From Sphagnum magellanicum (Eukaryota > Streptophyta > Sphagnopsida > Sphagnales > Sphagnaceae), in the NCBI GenBank assembly GCA_021904315.1, contig CM038910.1, positions 23,322,256 through 23,386,255 of the forward strand: a DNA stretch of 64,000 bases, written 5' to 3'. The notes beneath the pieces are model-generated. The model had not been told where the DNA came from. It worked only from the letters and a program-made list of their open reading frames with translations, and did not search any database. Of this stretch, positions 36,070-47,020 are shown one piece after another (position 1 is the stretch's first letter; each line of letters opens with the position of its first letter). The position numbers and the translations under genes were made by a program.

Positions 36070-36264
36070 CATAGTTATGACATTCTTGGTGCGAGAATGT
36101 TATGGAAGCCCAAAGAAGCAAGAATTTTAAAGAATTTTTAAAAAATTTATAGATCAACCAGTGTAATTTGGTAAACATTCGCGGGTAAAGAATGTTATGA
36201 CAAGGTGCTAAATGAAGAATTTTAAAGAATTTTAATGTGCAAAATGAAGAATGTCATAACTATG
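36070..36264. mobile_element. 195-bp MITE with 18-bp TIRs and 8-bp target duplication
   Basis: The ends are exact inverted repeats: CATAGTTATGACATTCTT at 36070-36087 and AAGAATGTCATAACTATG at 36247-36264. Directly outside both is the 8-bp duplication AGTAACAG (36062-36069 and 36265-36272). An 8-bp duplication with CA...TG ends fits the hAT superfamily. Inside are two copies of GAATTTTAAAGAATTTT. There is no coding capacity, so any movement would need a transposase in trans. Perfect ends and intact target duplication indicate an insertion much younger than its retrotransposon host. Confidence 0.9.
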
Positions 36265-36779
36265 AGTAACAGCACCTTGGTTTCCTCCTGTAATTGGTCT
36301 GTTATGTTCCTTGCGATCTTTCACTTAAATCAAATACTGAATTAACAAGCTAGGTGCCTTTTGGATATGTAACTCCTTATTGAACAACTATGGGTATTGT
36401 TTGGGGTTCAACAGGTTTTTAATGTGGTATAAAAATTGGTTGATTGGATAGTCTTTGGTTGATGTGACAAAGCTACTCCAACTTATTAAGTAGGTGAAAT
36501 CGTTCCATCTTCAAATTAGTGGGCACCAAATTGATATCGATGTTTGGTGGGTGGTTTTGAAAACCAAAAGATGTTACAATTGGTGTAAATGCACTAGTTT
36601 TGGGTAAATTATAACCTGGGGTTGTAGATCGTTGTGGTTGTCATGCGGAAACAACTTTATCAAATGGTTGAATAGGTTCATGATTATCATGATAAACATT
36701 CATTGCTTGTGGTTGGGTTATTGTTCATGGTGTTTCTTGATGAGTGGTTGAGAACGCTATTGGGTTTATTTGCACAATC

Positions 36780-36975
36780 GTGGTGTAGTCCATTGGTAAA
36801 GACTTGATTTATCATTATCAAGGTTTGGGGTTCAATTTCTAATACTTGTAACTTACATACATGCTTAAGGGTTGTGGTAGTTATGTTAAGTTAGGTTAAG
36901 TTAAGTTAGGAAGGTTAGATAAACCAAAATAGGTTAGGTAGGTTAGGTTAAGCTACCACCTACCTACTTGTCTTT
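36780..36975 (+). mobile_element. tRNA-derived SINE, copy 1
   Basis: The head has tRNA-like internal promoter elements: an A-box-like TGTAGTCCATTGGTA at about 36,784-36,798 and a B-box-like GGTTCAATTTC at 36829-36839, spaced as in tRNA-derived SINEs. The sequence continues through CTTGTAAC and CATGCTT into a tail of GGTTA/GTTAAG repeats (TTAGGTTAAGTTAAGTTAGG). The same head and post-tRNA body occur inverted at 43815-43985, confirming a repeated unit rather than a decayed tRNA gene. The exact 3' end is unclear in the tail repeats. Confidence 0.7.
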
Positions 36976-39900
36976 TTATGACCTACTTAAACCTATATAC
37001 AACCTACCTACCTAATTACCTATACCTATTCACACCAAATTTTTTTTGATAATAATCCAAAAACAAATTGGGTAGAAATTTGATTAGTCAAATGGTCCAC
37101 TATCTAGTAGTCAAAATGACCAATCAAAATGATTAGTCAAATGGTTCAATAATCTACCAATAAAAAAGACCACCCCCTAGTCACATAAGACATGGCCAAA
37201 ACAATTTATCTAAATTAACAAGATGGTTTTTTTAACACTTGTCCAAATGGGGTCCTTTCTTATTGGATTATTTAGTCAAAATAACATGTTTTTGTAAGAA
37301 TGGTAGTATGTCAAACACCATTGTTTTCCACCATAACTTTGGATGTTTTCAGTTTTCAATCGACAATGATGTTTTGTTTGGTGGCCACATTATTTGAAGA
37401 TGGGAACATCATAGGGATGTTAACTAAACCAATTGATGAATCAAGACTAGTAATCCCAAGATGTTTCCAGAAGCAACCCATGATTTGTTGTGGAAGTGCC
37501 ATGTCAGTAAGTTTCACTAACCAAACTCCATAAACTCCTAATGCGACCACCCATTGATTTTGTAAACATTTTTCTTGGTGTGGTCATGCCACATAATGAA
37601 AATGGAGTTTTTTAATTGAAGGGGGTAATGGGACAACATTCTTGACCCTAAAGGATTTTGTTGGATTTAGATGTTGGGCAAAGTAGACATGGAGGTTTTA
37701 AATTTGACCAATGACGATTTAAAGCCATGCTTGTACAAGTCTTGATGTCAATGGGTGGGTTAGAAAATGCTTAAAGGTTAACCAAACATGAAGTTGTCAT
37801 CCAATTTAATTAATCCCACTAGACTAGCAAACCATAATGTGGGCCCATGTGATAATTACACATGTTACATCATATGATCATCGTGATGTATTGGTTAAAG
37901 GGGTAGTTTTGTACCCCATGGAGGTTACTTTGGATTTTTGGTCAGAAACTACCCATTATTAACCATGATGGTAAATAGGAGATAACCATAAAACTTTTCT
38001 GCTAGTTATTTTCATTAGGGGTAAATAAGAAAATTTAGCAAGTCAACTATGTTGGCTAGATTTTCAAAGCTTCATCATGGGTTTGATTTATTGGAAGGCA
38101 ACATCCATGATCAAGATAAACCCCTTAGTACTAAGCTAGAAATGTTAGATGCTTGCAAAAGGCCATTCATTCAGCTTTGCCACTTGATCCCATACCACTA
38201 GGGGGGACTTTGTTAGAGTTGCATGCATCAACTAGCAATTTCATCCATTAGGCTTGCCAAACCCTATTATCACCAAGCCCACAGTCATCCATGGATCCGA
38301 CCAAGACCACTAGGTTTCAAGCCATTAGACACCATGGTTATCTAATGGAATATCATGAATGGGATATGTTCGTTGGAAATTTTGGTTTAGGACTTGTTAT
38401 GATTATTTAGTCCAACATCATAGTATGGCAATATCATTACATTGAAAAAGATCCACAAGTTTGACAAGCATCCATGTGCCACATTATGATGTTACAACAA
38501 TAACATATGGAATTGTTGCCACATTGGGAGTTCAAAGTTATCAACATTCCTTACCGAACATCACCTTGCTAGGGGTGCAAGTTTTGGACATGATTGGGCC
38601 AATAGTTCTAGTCATTTCAAAGTGGCCATGTTAGGGTCTTTCACAAGTTGGCATAGATTAGGGCCTTTTAGATCCTACCCGAAAACACTAAACCCATCGG
38701 GAAGTCTTGAACCCAATCATGGTCTACACTAGATTAAAACTTTTCTAATAGTTGATTCATGTGTTGCAATATTTGCAAACCATACAAATGCATCTATGTG
38801 CATACATGTGAAGAATGTCCCACCTTTGGAGGATTTTCGGCCAATTGTATTGGTAAGATGGCACCATTTTAAGCTTGGATCAAAGAGCCAATGGAGGTGG
38901 GTGTTGCATTAGTTGGTTTACGTTCCTATCAATTCCAATAGATGTGAATTAACCTAGCACCACTAGAGGTGACTCAAAGTGCATATTATTAGTTCATTGT
39001 GAGGTCATCCACATGTTTGGTGGATTAAATATTAGATTTGGGTCATCATTCATGTGTGGTCCATTATGATGACCAACCACTTTTTAACTATGGTCAATAA
39101 GGCCATAAACTTCCATAGGCATCCCTACTAATTTGTTTTGAATTTCCCAAATTCTCATGCATTTCAAGATGGAAGATTTGGGACAGTTTGGGAAGTTCCA
39201 AATCCTCATGCATGGAGGAACCCAATGTGGATGAGAAGGTACAAGCCATGGGTTTTCACATTGACACCACCACTATGCCCAATCTTTTAAAGGGAGGTCA
39301 CATGTGGATTTTGGGGTAGGTCATGGATTTGAGTTGCCTCACATGGATATTCAATTTATGTTGAGTATAATAGAAATGTTTTCCCCATTATTCCTCACTC
39401 ACCCTCCTTTTTCTATTGTTGCACCCACATTTAGGACATTTATGTTAATGCAAGGGGGGGGGGGGGGGGGGGGGGGGGGGGTCATCCTTAGTAATTATGG
39501 GGTCATTTAGGATGCCAAGAAGGGTTTCTGGATGTTGGGAAAAGAGTTGGTGATTTGAGGGCACCATGACATCTTGGCACCCTCCCATATTTTTATGTAA
39601 CAATTACATGCAATGATTTCAACCTTGAGGATTAAAGATAGTCAATCACCCCAACTCAAAATGCATGTGATTGTAGAGATTAAGGAATTAGATATTGGTC
39701 CAACAATTATAAGAGGTGAAGCGTAGGAAATAAAATGACTATTGTAAAGTTATACTAGATGTTTTGCTTTTAGTTTGAAGGATTTAAGCCAATTGAAAGG
39801 ACAAGAGGTTCAAATTGTATCAAGGAAGAAGATAATCTAATTTCTAGGTGGAAAGGGCCTTCATTCAAGTATGGACAACAAAGTTGTTAAATACTAGTTT

Positions 39901-40599
39901 GCTATAAATGTCTAGGGATGAATATGAATTAACAATATTGATGCTAACCAAGAAAGATATTTTTGGAAATTGAACTAAACCTCACATGTGTGGTGATTAC
40001 CATCATGTGAATAAATAAACACATTCAAATAAATAAAACATGCCCTTGTTGGAGGAAACTTTTGATGCCCTTGGGTAGGTTATGGTTTTCAGTACTTTGG
40101 ACTTACGATCTAATTACCATTAGATACCATTGAGGAGGGTTGTTAACCAAATTTCTCTGTGAGCTAGTACTTTAACTAGTAGTTGATGAATTGGTATTGA
40201 TTGTATAATCAATAATAACTTAACCAATGACACATGTTGAATTGGTAGTTTGTAGAACTTGTAGTTGATAGAATAGGTAGTTAGTAGAACATGTAGTAGA
40301 TTTTGAAATTTTTTGATTGTTTATAACAATTTTACTAGCTAGTTTTTATTAGTTGATTAGAAAAAAATGTTTTTATCAACTAGTTACTATTTAGGTGATT
40401 TGCATGAGGCATTTCAAAGTTCAAACTTGGAGTCAAAGGAAGGATGGTATGTAGAACATGAGAAATATCATACATTTATTTTCCATACTTACTTTCTAAA
40501 TCTTTAATGTACAAACTTGGAATTTTGGTTTTTTAATATAACTTTGTATTTTCAAAATGAGTTGGAATACCTATTAGCATTGGGTAATTTTTACCTATT
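36976..40599. other. Unassigned sequence, possibly the 5' part of fossil 2
   Basis: Starts with CTAC/CCTA-rich text, then GTCAAAATGACC-type short repeats at 37085-37180. The rest has no recognisable frame, but it precedes the plus-strand pol region of fossil 2 and may be its leader and gag, too decayed to identify. The overlapping frames at 37300-37550 are not supported. Confidence 0.35.
39454..39481 (+). repeat. Run of 28 consecutive G
   Basis: An uninterrupted G homopolymer of 28 nt stands in otherwise AT-rich DNA. G-runs of this length are rare in plant genomes, can form quadruplex-type structures and are error-prone to sequence, so the exact count is uncertain. Confidence 0.9.
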
Positions 40600-43500
40600 T
40601 AGAATTTAGGAAAGGAAATTTGCATCAAGTGGGAAACATAAAAATCTCATTAACAATGGTGACAAGGTCAAGACGACATTTTGGGGAATTGATCATCATG
40701 GGAAGGATTTTTTGTACTAATGGTGGTTTTTACTACTTGGTTTGAAAACCACCCTTGTAGAATTTTAGAGGGTAATGGATTGGGTGGTGTCATGTTTCAC
40801 TTTCAACAAATGTTACATTGATGACATCATCATTTAAAAATTGACATCCAAGGATTATATGCATCATTTGTAGGAGATGTTTGGAAAATTTAAGGATCAT
40901 AACCCTAATTTCACCCATGCAAATTTTGATTCTTTTGTACTAAGGTGGAATACCTAGGTCATATGATTTATCTAAGTAGACTAGGGGTTTAAAAGGCTAA
41001 GGTTGAACTATCTCATAGGTTCTTCAACCAGTAGATGTTAATCAATTACGAGCCTTTTTAAACTTGTGTAATTATTATTGAAAATTTGTTAAAAGGTTTA
41101 ATAACATTGCCAAACCTTTGATCTAATTGATGTAGCTTGATCAAGAATATGTTTGGGTGAAGTGCAAAAATATACCTTTCAAGAGTTGAAAGTTTGGTTG
41201 TCATTAACCCTTATTTTGCGACAACCCATACAAGGACAATACTTCCAATTAAATGTTAATTAGAATACTTTAAAGTTAGGAGCCATGCTTACCCAACTAT
41301 AGTGATGGTTGAAAGTTTATGGTGGCATATGCCAATTAATCCAACAATTAGACAAAGGCCAAATAGAGTTCATATGAAAGGGAATGCCTCATAATTATTT
41401 AGGTAGTTTCATCAGTTTGATGTTATATTCATGGTAGTCCATTCAGGGCAAACTTATCTTTGGATGGTACCATTAGAAATGGCACACCCTAAAAACCCAT
41501 CCAACTTCAAGACAACATAGGACTCACATAAAGAAAACATTTCATTCCAAATTATTTATCAAAAGGTTACACAAGTTGTGTAGAATTCAAAACTCTAATT
41601 TTTTAAATTTTTTTTAATGTTTTGATGTGGAAAATGAATGCATAAGGAAAAAGTTTTAGGAATGTCACACGAGGGATATTTTTTATCAAAAACACAAAAG
41701 GAATCTATTTTTTGGGAATTTTTATTGGATGTTAAGTTTTAAGAATACTTCAAATGCTAACCTACTTGATGTTTTTGTATAGATAATTGATTGAATCCAT
41801 TTTCATTTAATTATGAATTTTTGAAGTCATCATGAAATCCCAAAAATCCATTGATGTCAAGAACACAAATGATAACTATTTTCACCTTTTGTTGTTTTAA
41901 TGACTAGTTTGGACCATTCCCTTGTGCATGCACTAAATAAACAAGAAAAAATATCTAATGTGTAAGTGTAAAGACACTTAAAAGAAAAAAGTCATAAATT
42001 GGGTCAGGAATGGTTCAGGAATCAAAATGTTAACGCATGTTATAGGTTTTTGGGTGCTCATTATTTTCATGAGTGTGTGCATAGGTGGGGAAAACATAAC
42101 CCACCTAGTCTAATAAAATAAACCAATGTATATATAGATGTATGGAATTTTATTTTTAAAATTGGGTCCAACTTTCTTGTGATTTTGACAAGGTGGTTCC
42201 TAATGGTACCACCCAAAGAAAAGTTTGTCATTCACCTTGGTTATTGATCACCAGTCTTTTAAGTTTTTGATGGAATCAAATCGATTCATAAGAAAGTTGG
42301 CCATATGGGCACTTATCATGTACGAATACGATTTTGATATTATTCACAATGTTAGTAGGGTTAAATGAGATGCTGATGGGTTGAATTAAAACCCAAATTC
42401 CAATGAAAAGGATACCATAGAAGCTTGGTGGCATGGTGATATGGATTTTGAAGCAGTACCAAGATGACATGTTTTTGCATACCTATGTATTTTAAACATT
42501 GGGATGTTCTAAAGAAGTACCTTAAGTGGGAATGGGTATTGGCGGTTCCCAAAAGGAGGACATTGAATTGGAGGGCAATGGTGCCCAAGATATACATGAT
42601 GATTCATGAATTATTGCATATTTACAAGCAAATGAAATTTTGGTCAAAATGACACCCAAGGAATGAAATCATGTTGTGCATAAAGCCTACAAGCAGTTCA
42701 AATGGGAAGGTAATTCCTTGCTACAGGTGTGGATAGATGGATGAATATGGGTAGTACTTTTCCTTGAACAATGTGAGGGCTTTGTACAACATGTTCATGA
42801 AAAATTGGGTCATTTTGGGACCCAACAAACATATAGTTTGTTCCAAATTCAATATTGGTGGCAAGGGATGCCAGTTTTTTTTTGGTGTATGGGTGTGTGA
42901 CCAAGTTCAAGCATCATTTAATGCACCTACACTTCATTTATAGCCTTTACCCAGTATAGGGTTAGGTTATCGATGGAATTTGGATTTTGCAAGCCTATTG
43001 AGTTTGACACCTTGACATAGTTGATATGTTTTGGTTATGGTCAAACATTTTTCCAAATGGTTAGAGTTGGTGTTGAATTGCTAGATTATAGTAGTGAGGG
43101 AGTTGCATATGCATTTTCCGATATATTGTTCAATAGGTTTGGTGTTTAAATTAAGGTTTTCATTAATCAAGGCATGGAATTCCGTGGCGAATTCCAAAAA
43201 TTGTGTGAAAAGGCATTGATAGATCATCGAATGATTTTACAAGACCATTCTAAAGTGGAGAGGTTAGTTGAGAGGATGATGTAAATAATGAAGTAAAGAT
43301 TGTGCAAGTATGGCTTCCAAAAGGGCCATATTAGATATTGGGACATGTAATTACCATAGTTGGCCATGGGATATGTGTTTAATTGGTAGGCCTCCCTTGC
43401 ATAATTTTCACCATATTTTTTTATTGTTTGGTCATGACAATGAGCTATTGACCTCCATTCGACATGGTTTTATGGCAATAGTGAATTCAAATGATCTTAT

Positions 43501-43800
43501 AATGTGGCTTTAAACATGTGAACATATAACAATTTTATTTAGACGTGTGATGCTTATGGCTATGGAGGATCTAACAATTGCTCAACACCAAAATATTTTT
43601 TATTATGCATAGTTCATGGAGGTTGTTATCAGCCTTGAATTTGTAGGTTCAAGCTTGGAGATTTTATGTACTTGTAGTAAACAACACCAATTACTTTGGA
43701 TGTGATTGTAAAACATGTTATTTTGTGTGTGGAAGGTTCTACCTTATGAAATATTGTTCCTGGAGGCCTAAGATGGTCAAACATGGAAACACCAGGTGCG
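40600..43800 (+). mobile_element. Ty3/gypsy retrotransposon fossil 2
   Basis: On the plus strand, reverse-transcriptase-like text with the catalytic-motif neighbourhood lies at about 40,660-41,050. The end of RT and start of RNase H run to about 41,440. RNase H resumes after the inserted TIR element at about 42,235-42,400, and integrase-like text extends over about 42,900-43,500. The order RT, RNase H, integrase identifies Ty3/gypsy. Breaks are very numerous and no open frame of useful length survives, so it is older or more decayed than fossil 1. LTRs were not identified. Confidence 0.75.
41446..42229 (+). mobile_element. 784-bp TIR element (family B), copy 1
   Basis: The ends are inverted repeats of about 30 bp: GGGCAAACTTATCTTTGGAT then GGTACCATTAG at the left, and CTAATGGTACCACCCAAAGA then AAAGTTTGTC at the right. 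The pentamer ATTCA flanks both sides (41441-41445 and 42230-42234), consistent with a target duplication. It interrupts the RNase H region of fossil 2. A second full-length copy lies at 45186-45974. The interior is AT-rich without coding capacity, so it is a non-autonomous DNA transposon. A 5-bp duplication does not fit hAT (8), Mutator (9-10) or Harbinger (3) well, so superfamily is left open. Confidence 0.85.
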
Positions 43801-43814
43801 CATGTGGGAAATGA

Positions 43815-43985
43815 CACAACACATCATAACCTACTTAACCTCACCTCACCTAATTTAACCTCACCAAATTACCTTAGTCTAATTTACTTGAGCTTTTCAA
43901 GCATGCACATAGGTTACAAGTATAAGGAATTGAACCTCAAACCTTCACAATAATAAATCAAGTCCTTACCAATGGACCACATCAT
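43815..43985 (-). mobile_element. tRNA-derived SINE, copy 2
   Basis: On the minus strand the head reads GATGTGGTCCATTGGTAAGG, and a B box GGTTCAATTCC lies at 43926-43936, closer to the tRNA consensus than copy 1. It continues CTTGTAAC, GCATGCTTGA and ends in GAGGTTAA/GGTGAGG repeats, matching copy 1 beyond the tRNA-like part. The two copies are inverted and about 7 kb apart. Confidence 0.7.
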
Positions 43986-44034
43986 GAAAAATGTTCAACT
44001 TTTGTCAAGTTTTTTATTTTGCATATATATTTCA

Positions 44035-45165
44035 CATCATTTAACGTAGTGGCTAAACCTAGATGATAATTAATGGTTAAAATTAAGCTAAATATAATGG
44101 TTAAATTAAGTAATTAAACTTAGTGGTTTAATGTACTAGTTAAACATAATGGCTAAACCTTGGTTAAACTTAATGATAAAATCTAATGATTAAACATAGT
44201 TATTAAACCTAATGGCTAAACCTCATGGCTAAACTTTGACTAAAACTAATGGCTAAATCTAGTGGCTAAACATAATGATTAAACTTTGGTTAAACATTAA
44301 TGATTAAACTTAGTTAATAAACCTAATGGTTAAACTCCATGGTTAAACTCCATGGTTAAACTTTGGTTAAATTTAGTGGTTAAACATAATGACTAAACCT
44401 AGTGGCTAAATTTAATGGTCAAACATAATTTTTAAATCTTGTCTAAACATAATGACCAAATTTAAGTTAAACTTAGTAGTTAAATTTAATGGTTAAACAT
44501 AGTGATTAAACTTAGTGGTTAAATCTAATAACTAAACATAATTATTAAACTTTGGCTAAACATAGTGGCCAAATTTAAGCTAAACCTAATAGTTAAATCT
44601 AGTAGCTAAACATAGTGACTAAACCTAGTGGCTAAATCTAATAGTTAAACATAGTGATTAAACCTAGTGGCTAAATCTAATAGTTAAACATAGTGATTAA
44701 ACCTAGTGGCTAAATCTAATAGTTAAACATTTTGGTTAAACATAATGGCCAAATTTAAGTTAAACCTAGTAGTTAATCTAGTGGTTAAACATAATGACTA
44801 AACCTAGTGGCTAAATCTAATAGTTAAACATAATGATTAAACTTTGGCTAAACATAATGACCAATTTAAATTAAACCTAATAGTTAAATCTAGTGGCTAA
44901 ATATAATGATTAAACTTTGACTAAACATAGGTTAAACCTAGTGGTTAAACGTAATGATTAAAACTTAACTAAACATAATAATTAAATTTTAGTTAAACCT
45001 AGTGATTAAATTTAGGCTATACTTAATGACCAAATCTAATGGTTCAATTTAGGTTATATTTAGTGCCAAATTTAATGGTTCAATTTAAATTAAACCTAAT
45101 GGTTAAACTTTGGGTAAATCTAGTGGCTAAACCTAATGGCTACACTTAGTGGTTAAACTTAGGGA
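44035..45165. repeat. Minisatellite, 13-bp unit with 39-bp higher-order unit
   Basis: About 1.1 kb is built of degenerate 13-bp units of the form TAAACCTAGTGGC. In the cleanest part (about 44,592-44,720) three variants alternate in fixed order, TAAACATAGTGAT, TAAACCTAGTGGC and TAAATCTAATAGT, giving a 39-bp higher-order unit repeated about three times. Elsewhere variants are mixed and units are lost. It lies between the second SINE and the second family-B element. There is no coding capacity. Confidence 0.92.
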
Positions 45166-45185
45166 AGTAGGTGGGTAAATAATGA

Positions 45186-45974
45186 GGGCAAACTTATCCT
45201 TGGGTGGTACCATTAGGAATGTCACACCCCAACTTTTTGAGACCCATTCAACATCAGGACAACATATGACTCACATAAAAAAAACTTTTCATTCCAAATT
45301 ATTTATCAAAAGGTTACCTAGGTCATGCATAATTCAAAATTTAAATTAAATTTATAAAAAAATGTGTTTTGATGTGGAAAATGAATGCATAAATAACAAA
45401 TTTCAAGAATGTAACACGAAAGATTTTTTGATCATAAACACAAAAGGAATCTATTTTTTAAGAATTTTTCTTGGATGTTAATTTTTAAGAATATTTCAAA
45501 TGCTAACCTAGTTGATGTCTTTTATAAATAATTGATTGAATCAATTTCATTTAACTATGAATTTTTGAAATGAAGATCATGAAGTTTCAAAGGGCCATTG
45601 ATGTCAAGAACATTAATGATAACTATTTTCACCTTTTGTTATTTTAATGAAGTTAGTTTGGATCATTCCCTTGTGCATGTATTAAATAGACAAGAAAAAA
45701 TGTCTAATGTGTAAATGTAAAGACATTTTTTATAAAAAGTTAAGAATTGGGTCAGGAATGGTTATGGAATCAAAATTTTAATGCATATTATAAGTTTTTG
45801 GGTGTTAATTATTTTTCATGAAGGTGTGCATAGGTGGGAAAACATAGCCCACCTAGTCCAATCAAATAAACCAATGTACAAGTAGATGAAATTTTATGTC
45901 TTAAATGGGGTCCAACTTTCTTGTGATTTTGGCAGGGTGGTTCCTAATGGTACCACCCAAGGATATTTTTGCTC
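45186..45974 (+). mobile_element. 789-bp TIR element (family B), copy 2
   Basis: Direct-orientation copy of 41446-42229 along its whole length, with shared landmarks such as CATTCCAAATTATTTATCAA, TTTTGATGTGGAAAATGAAT and AATTGGGTCAGGAATGGTT. The left end GGGCAAACTTATCCTTGGGT and right end CACCCAAGGATATTTTTGCTC (trimmed to the last letters) form the TIR. GTAAATAA occurs near both borders (45175-45182 and 45975-45982), but a clean target duplication is not certain. It abuts the minisatellite. Confidence 0.82.
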
Positions 45975-47020
45975 GTAAATAAATTATGTGAAGGTGAAAA
46001 AATATAGGTAAGTACATAAATATGTAGGTGAGAAGGTAATAAGTAAATATGTAAGTAGGTAAATAGTTAGCTAGGTAAATAGATGAGTGAGTAGGTTGGA
46101 GATAAATATATAAAGTAGTAAACCATGTTGCATTTGACTAAAGATCTTTGGATATCTTGATTAAATGTTCCATTTGACTTAAGACCATTGATCATTTTGA
46201 CTAAAAATCATTGACGATTTTGATTAAATGTTTCATTTAACTAAAGACCATTGGTCATTTTAATTAAAGATCATTGACCATCTTCATTAAATATTCAATT
46301 TGATTAAAGACCATTGATCATTTTATTTAAGGTTATAGAACTTGATTATATATATTTAGTCAAGTAAATCACTTTAATCAAGTTGACTAATCAAAACATA
46401 CATGTATCATTCAAGCCTTTGACCTAATCAAAATGTATATGTCCATAGTCAAAAGTGACAAATTAGTGAGCTTGAATCTTTTTTAAAATCATGATTTGTA
46501 ATAGTGATAAAATGCATTAAGTTTATGAGGTTTTATGTTTAGTTTATGTGTGTTGATAACAATGGTTATAGATGTCGACATTGGAATACACAAAAATTGT
46601 TAGGAGTTTTATAATAGTTTTATGTTTTTATCTTAATGATTCTAGTTAAACCTAAGGCAAGTAGGGTTGAAGTTAATTCTAGTGTGAATGCAATTTCAGC
46701 CTTTTCATGTTTGGAATAAGGAAGGATTTGAGTGATCAAAATTTAATATTTTGAATTTTGAAACCAATGTGTTGTGTGTTGTATTTGGTTTACAAGAATA
46801 TTTATGTTTGGTTTTGTTTATGTTTTGCAAGATGTATGGTATTTGAATTCTTGTGATTATGTTGTGTGCCAAGTTCTTGTGCAAGTGAATAGAGTTTGGA
46901 TAGGATGCATTGAATTTATGAAATTTTATGTTGTTTAATTTATGTGTTGATAGCAATGGTTGTAGGTGCTCAAATTGAAGCACACAAGCAAAAAGAATTA
47001 TACAAATTTTTTGTAGGATT
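45975..47020. repeat. GTAG-type tract and short local repeats
   Basis: 45,990-46,110 is a degenerate GTAA/GTAGGTAA tract. 46,100-46,340 consists of loosely repeated units with GACCATTGATCATTTT and ACTAAAGA. A 90-100-bp direct repeat links 46512-46605 and 46908-47000 (both with TGCATT(A/G)A-TTTATGA, TTATGTG-TTGATA and CAATGGTT). No gene recognised. Confidence 0.5.

Larger units (their letters stand above)
29106..36780 (-). mobile_element. Ty3/gypsy retrotransposon fossil 1
   Basis: Read on the minus strand the parts are in the order expected for Ty3/gypsy. A gag-like region covers about 34,600-36,060 (and probably beyond the MITE to 36,780), with a zinc knuckle near 34,650-34,690. Reverse transcriptase lies at about 31,255-31,955, RNase H at about 30,720-31,010, the integrase zinc-binding region at about 30,280-30,485 and the integrase core at about 29,730-30,200. 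RNase H before integrase marks it as gypsy rather than copia. Many breaks (of the order of a dozen or more) make it an inert, old copy. LTRs were not recognised. A small MITE (36070-36264) and possibly an unrelated block (about 32,950-33,900) have inserted into it. Confidence 0.88.

Noticed and set aside
44035-45165. Minisatellite as an interstitial telomere array
   Set aside because: Units are 13 bp and do not contain consecutive plant telomere heptamers.
44035-45165. Regular repeats as a CRISPR array
   Set aside because: Units are contiguous 13-mers without unique spacers, in plant nuclear DNA.
41446-45974. The two family-B copies as LTRs of one retrotransposon
   Set aside because: Each copy has its own terminal inverted repeats, copy 1 has its own flanking ATTCA duplication, and copy 1 interrupts a fossil whose pol sequence continues across both of its sides.
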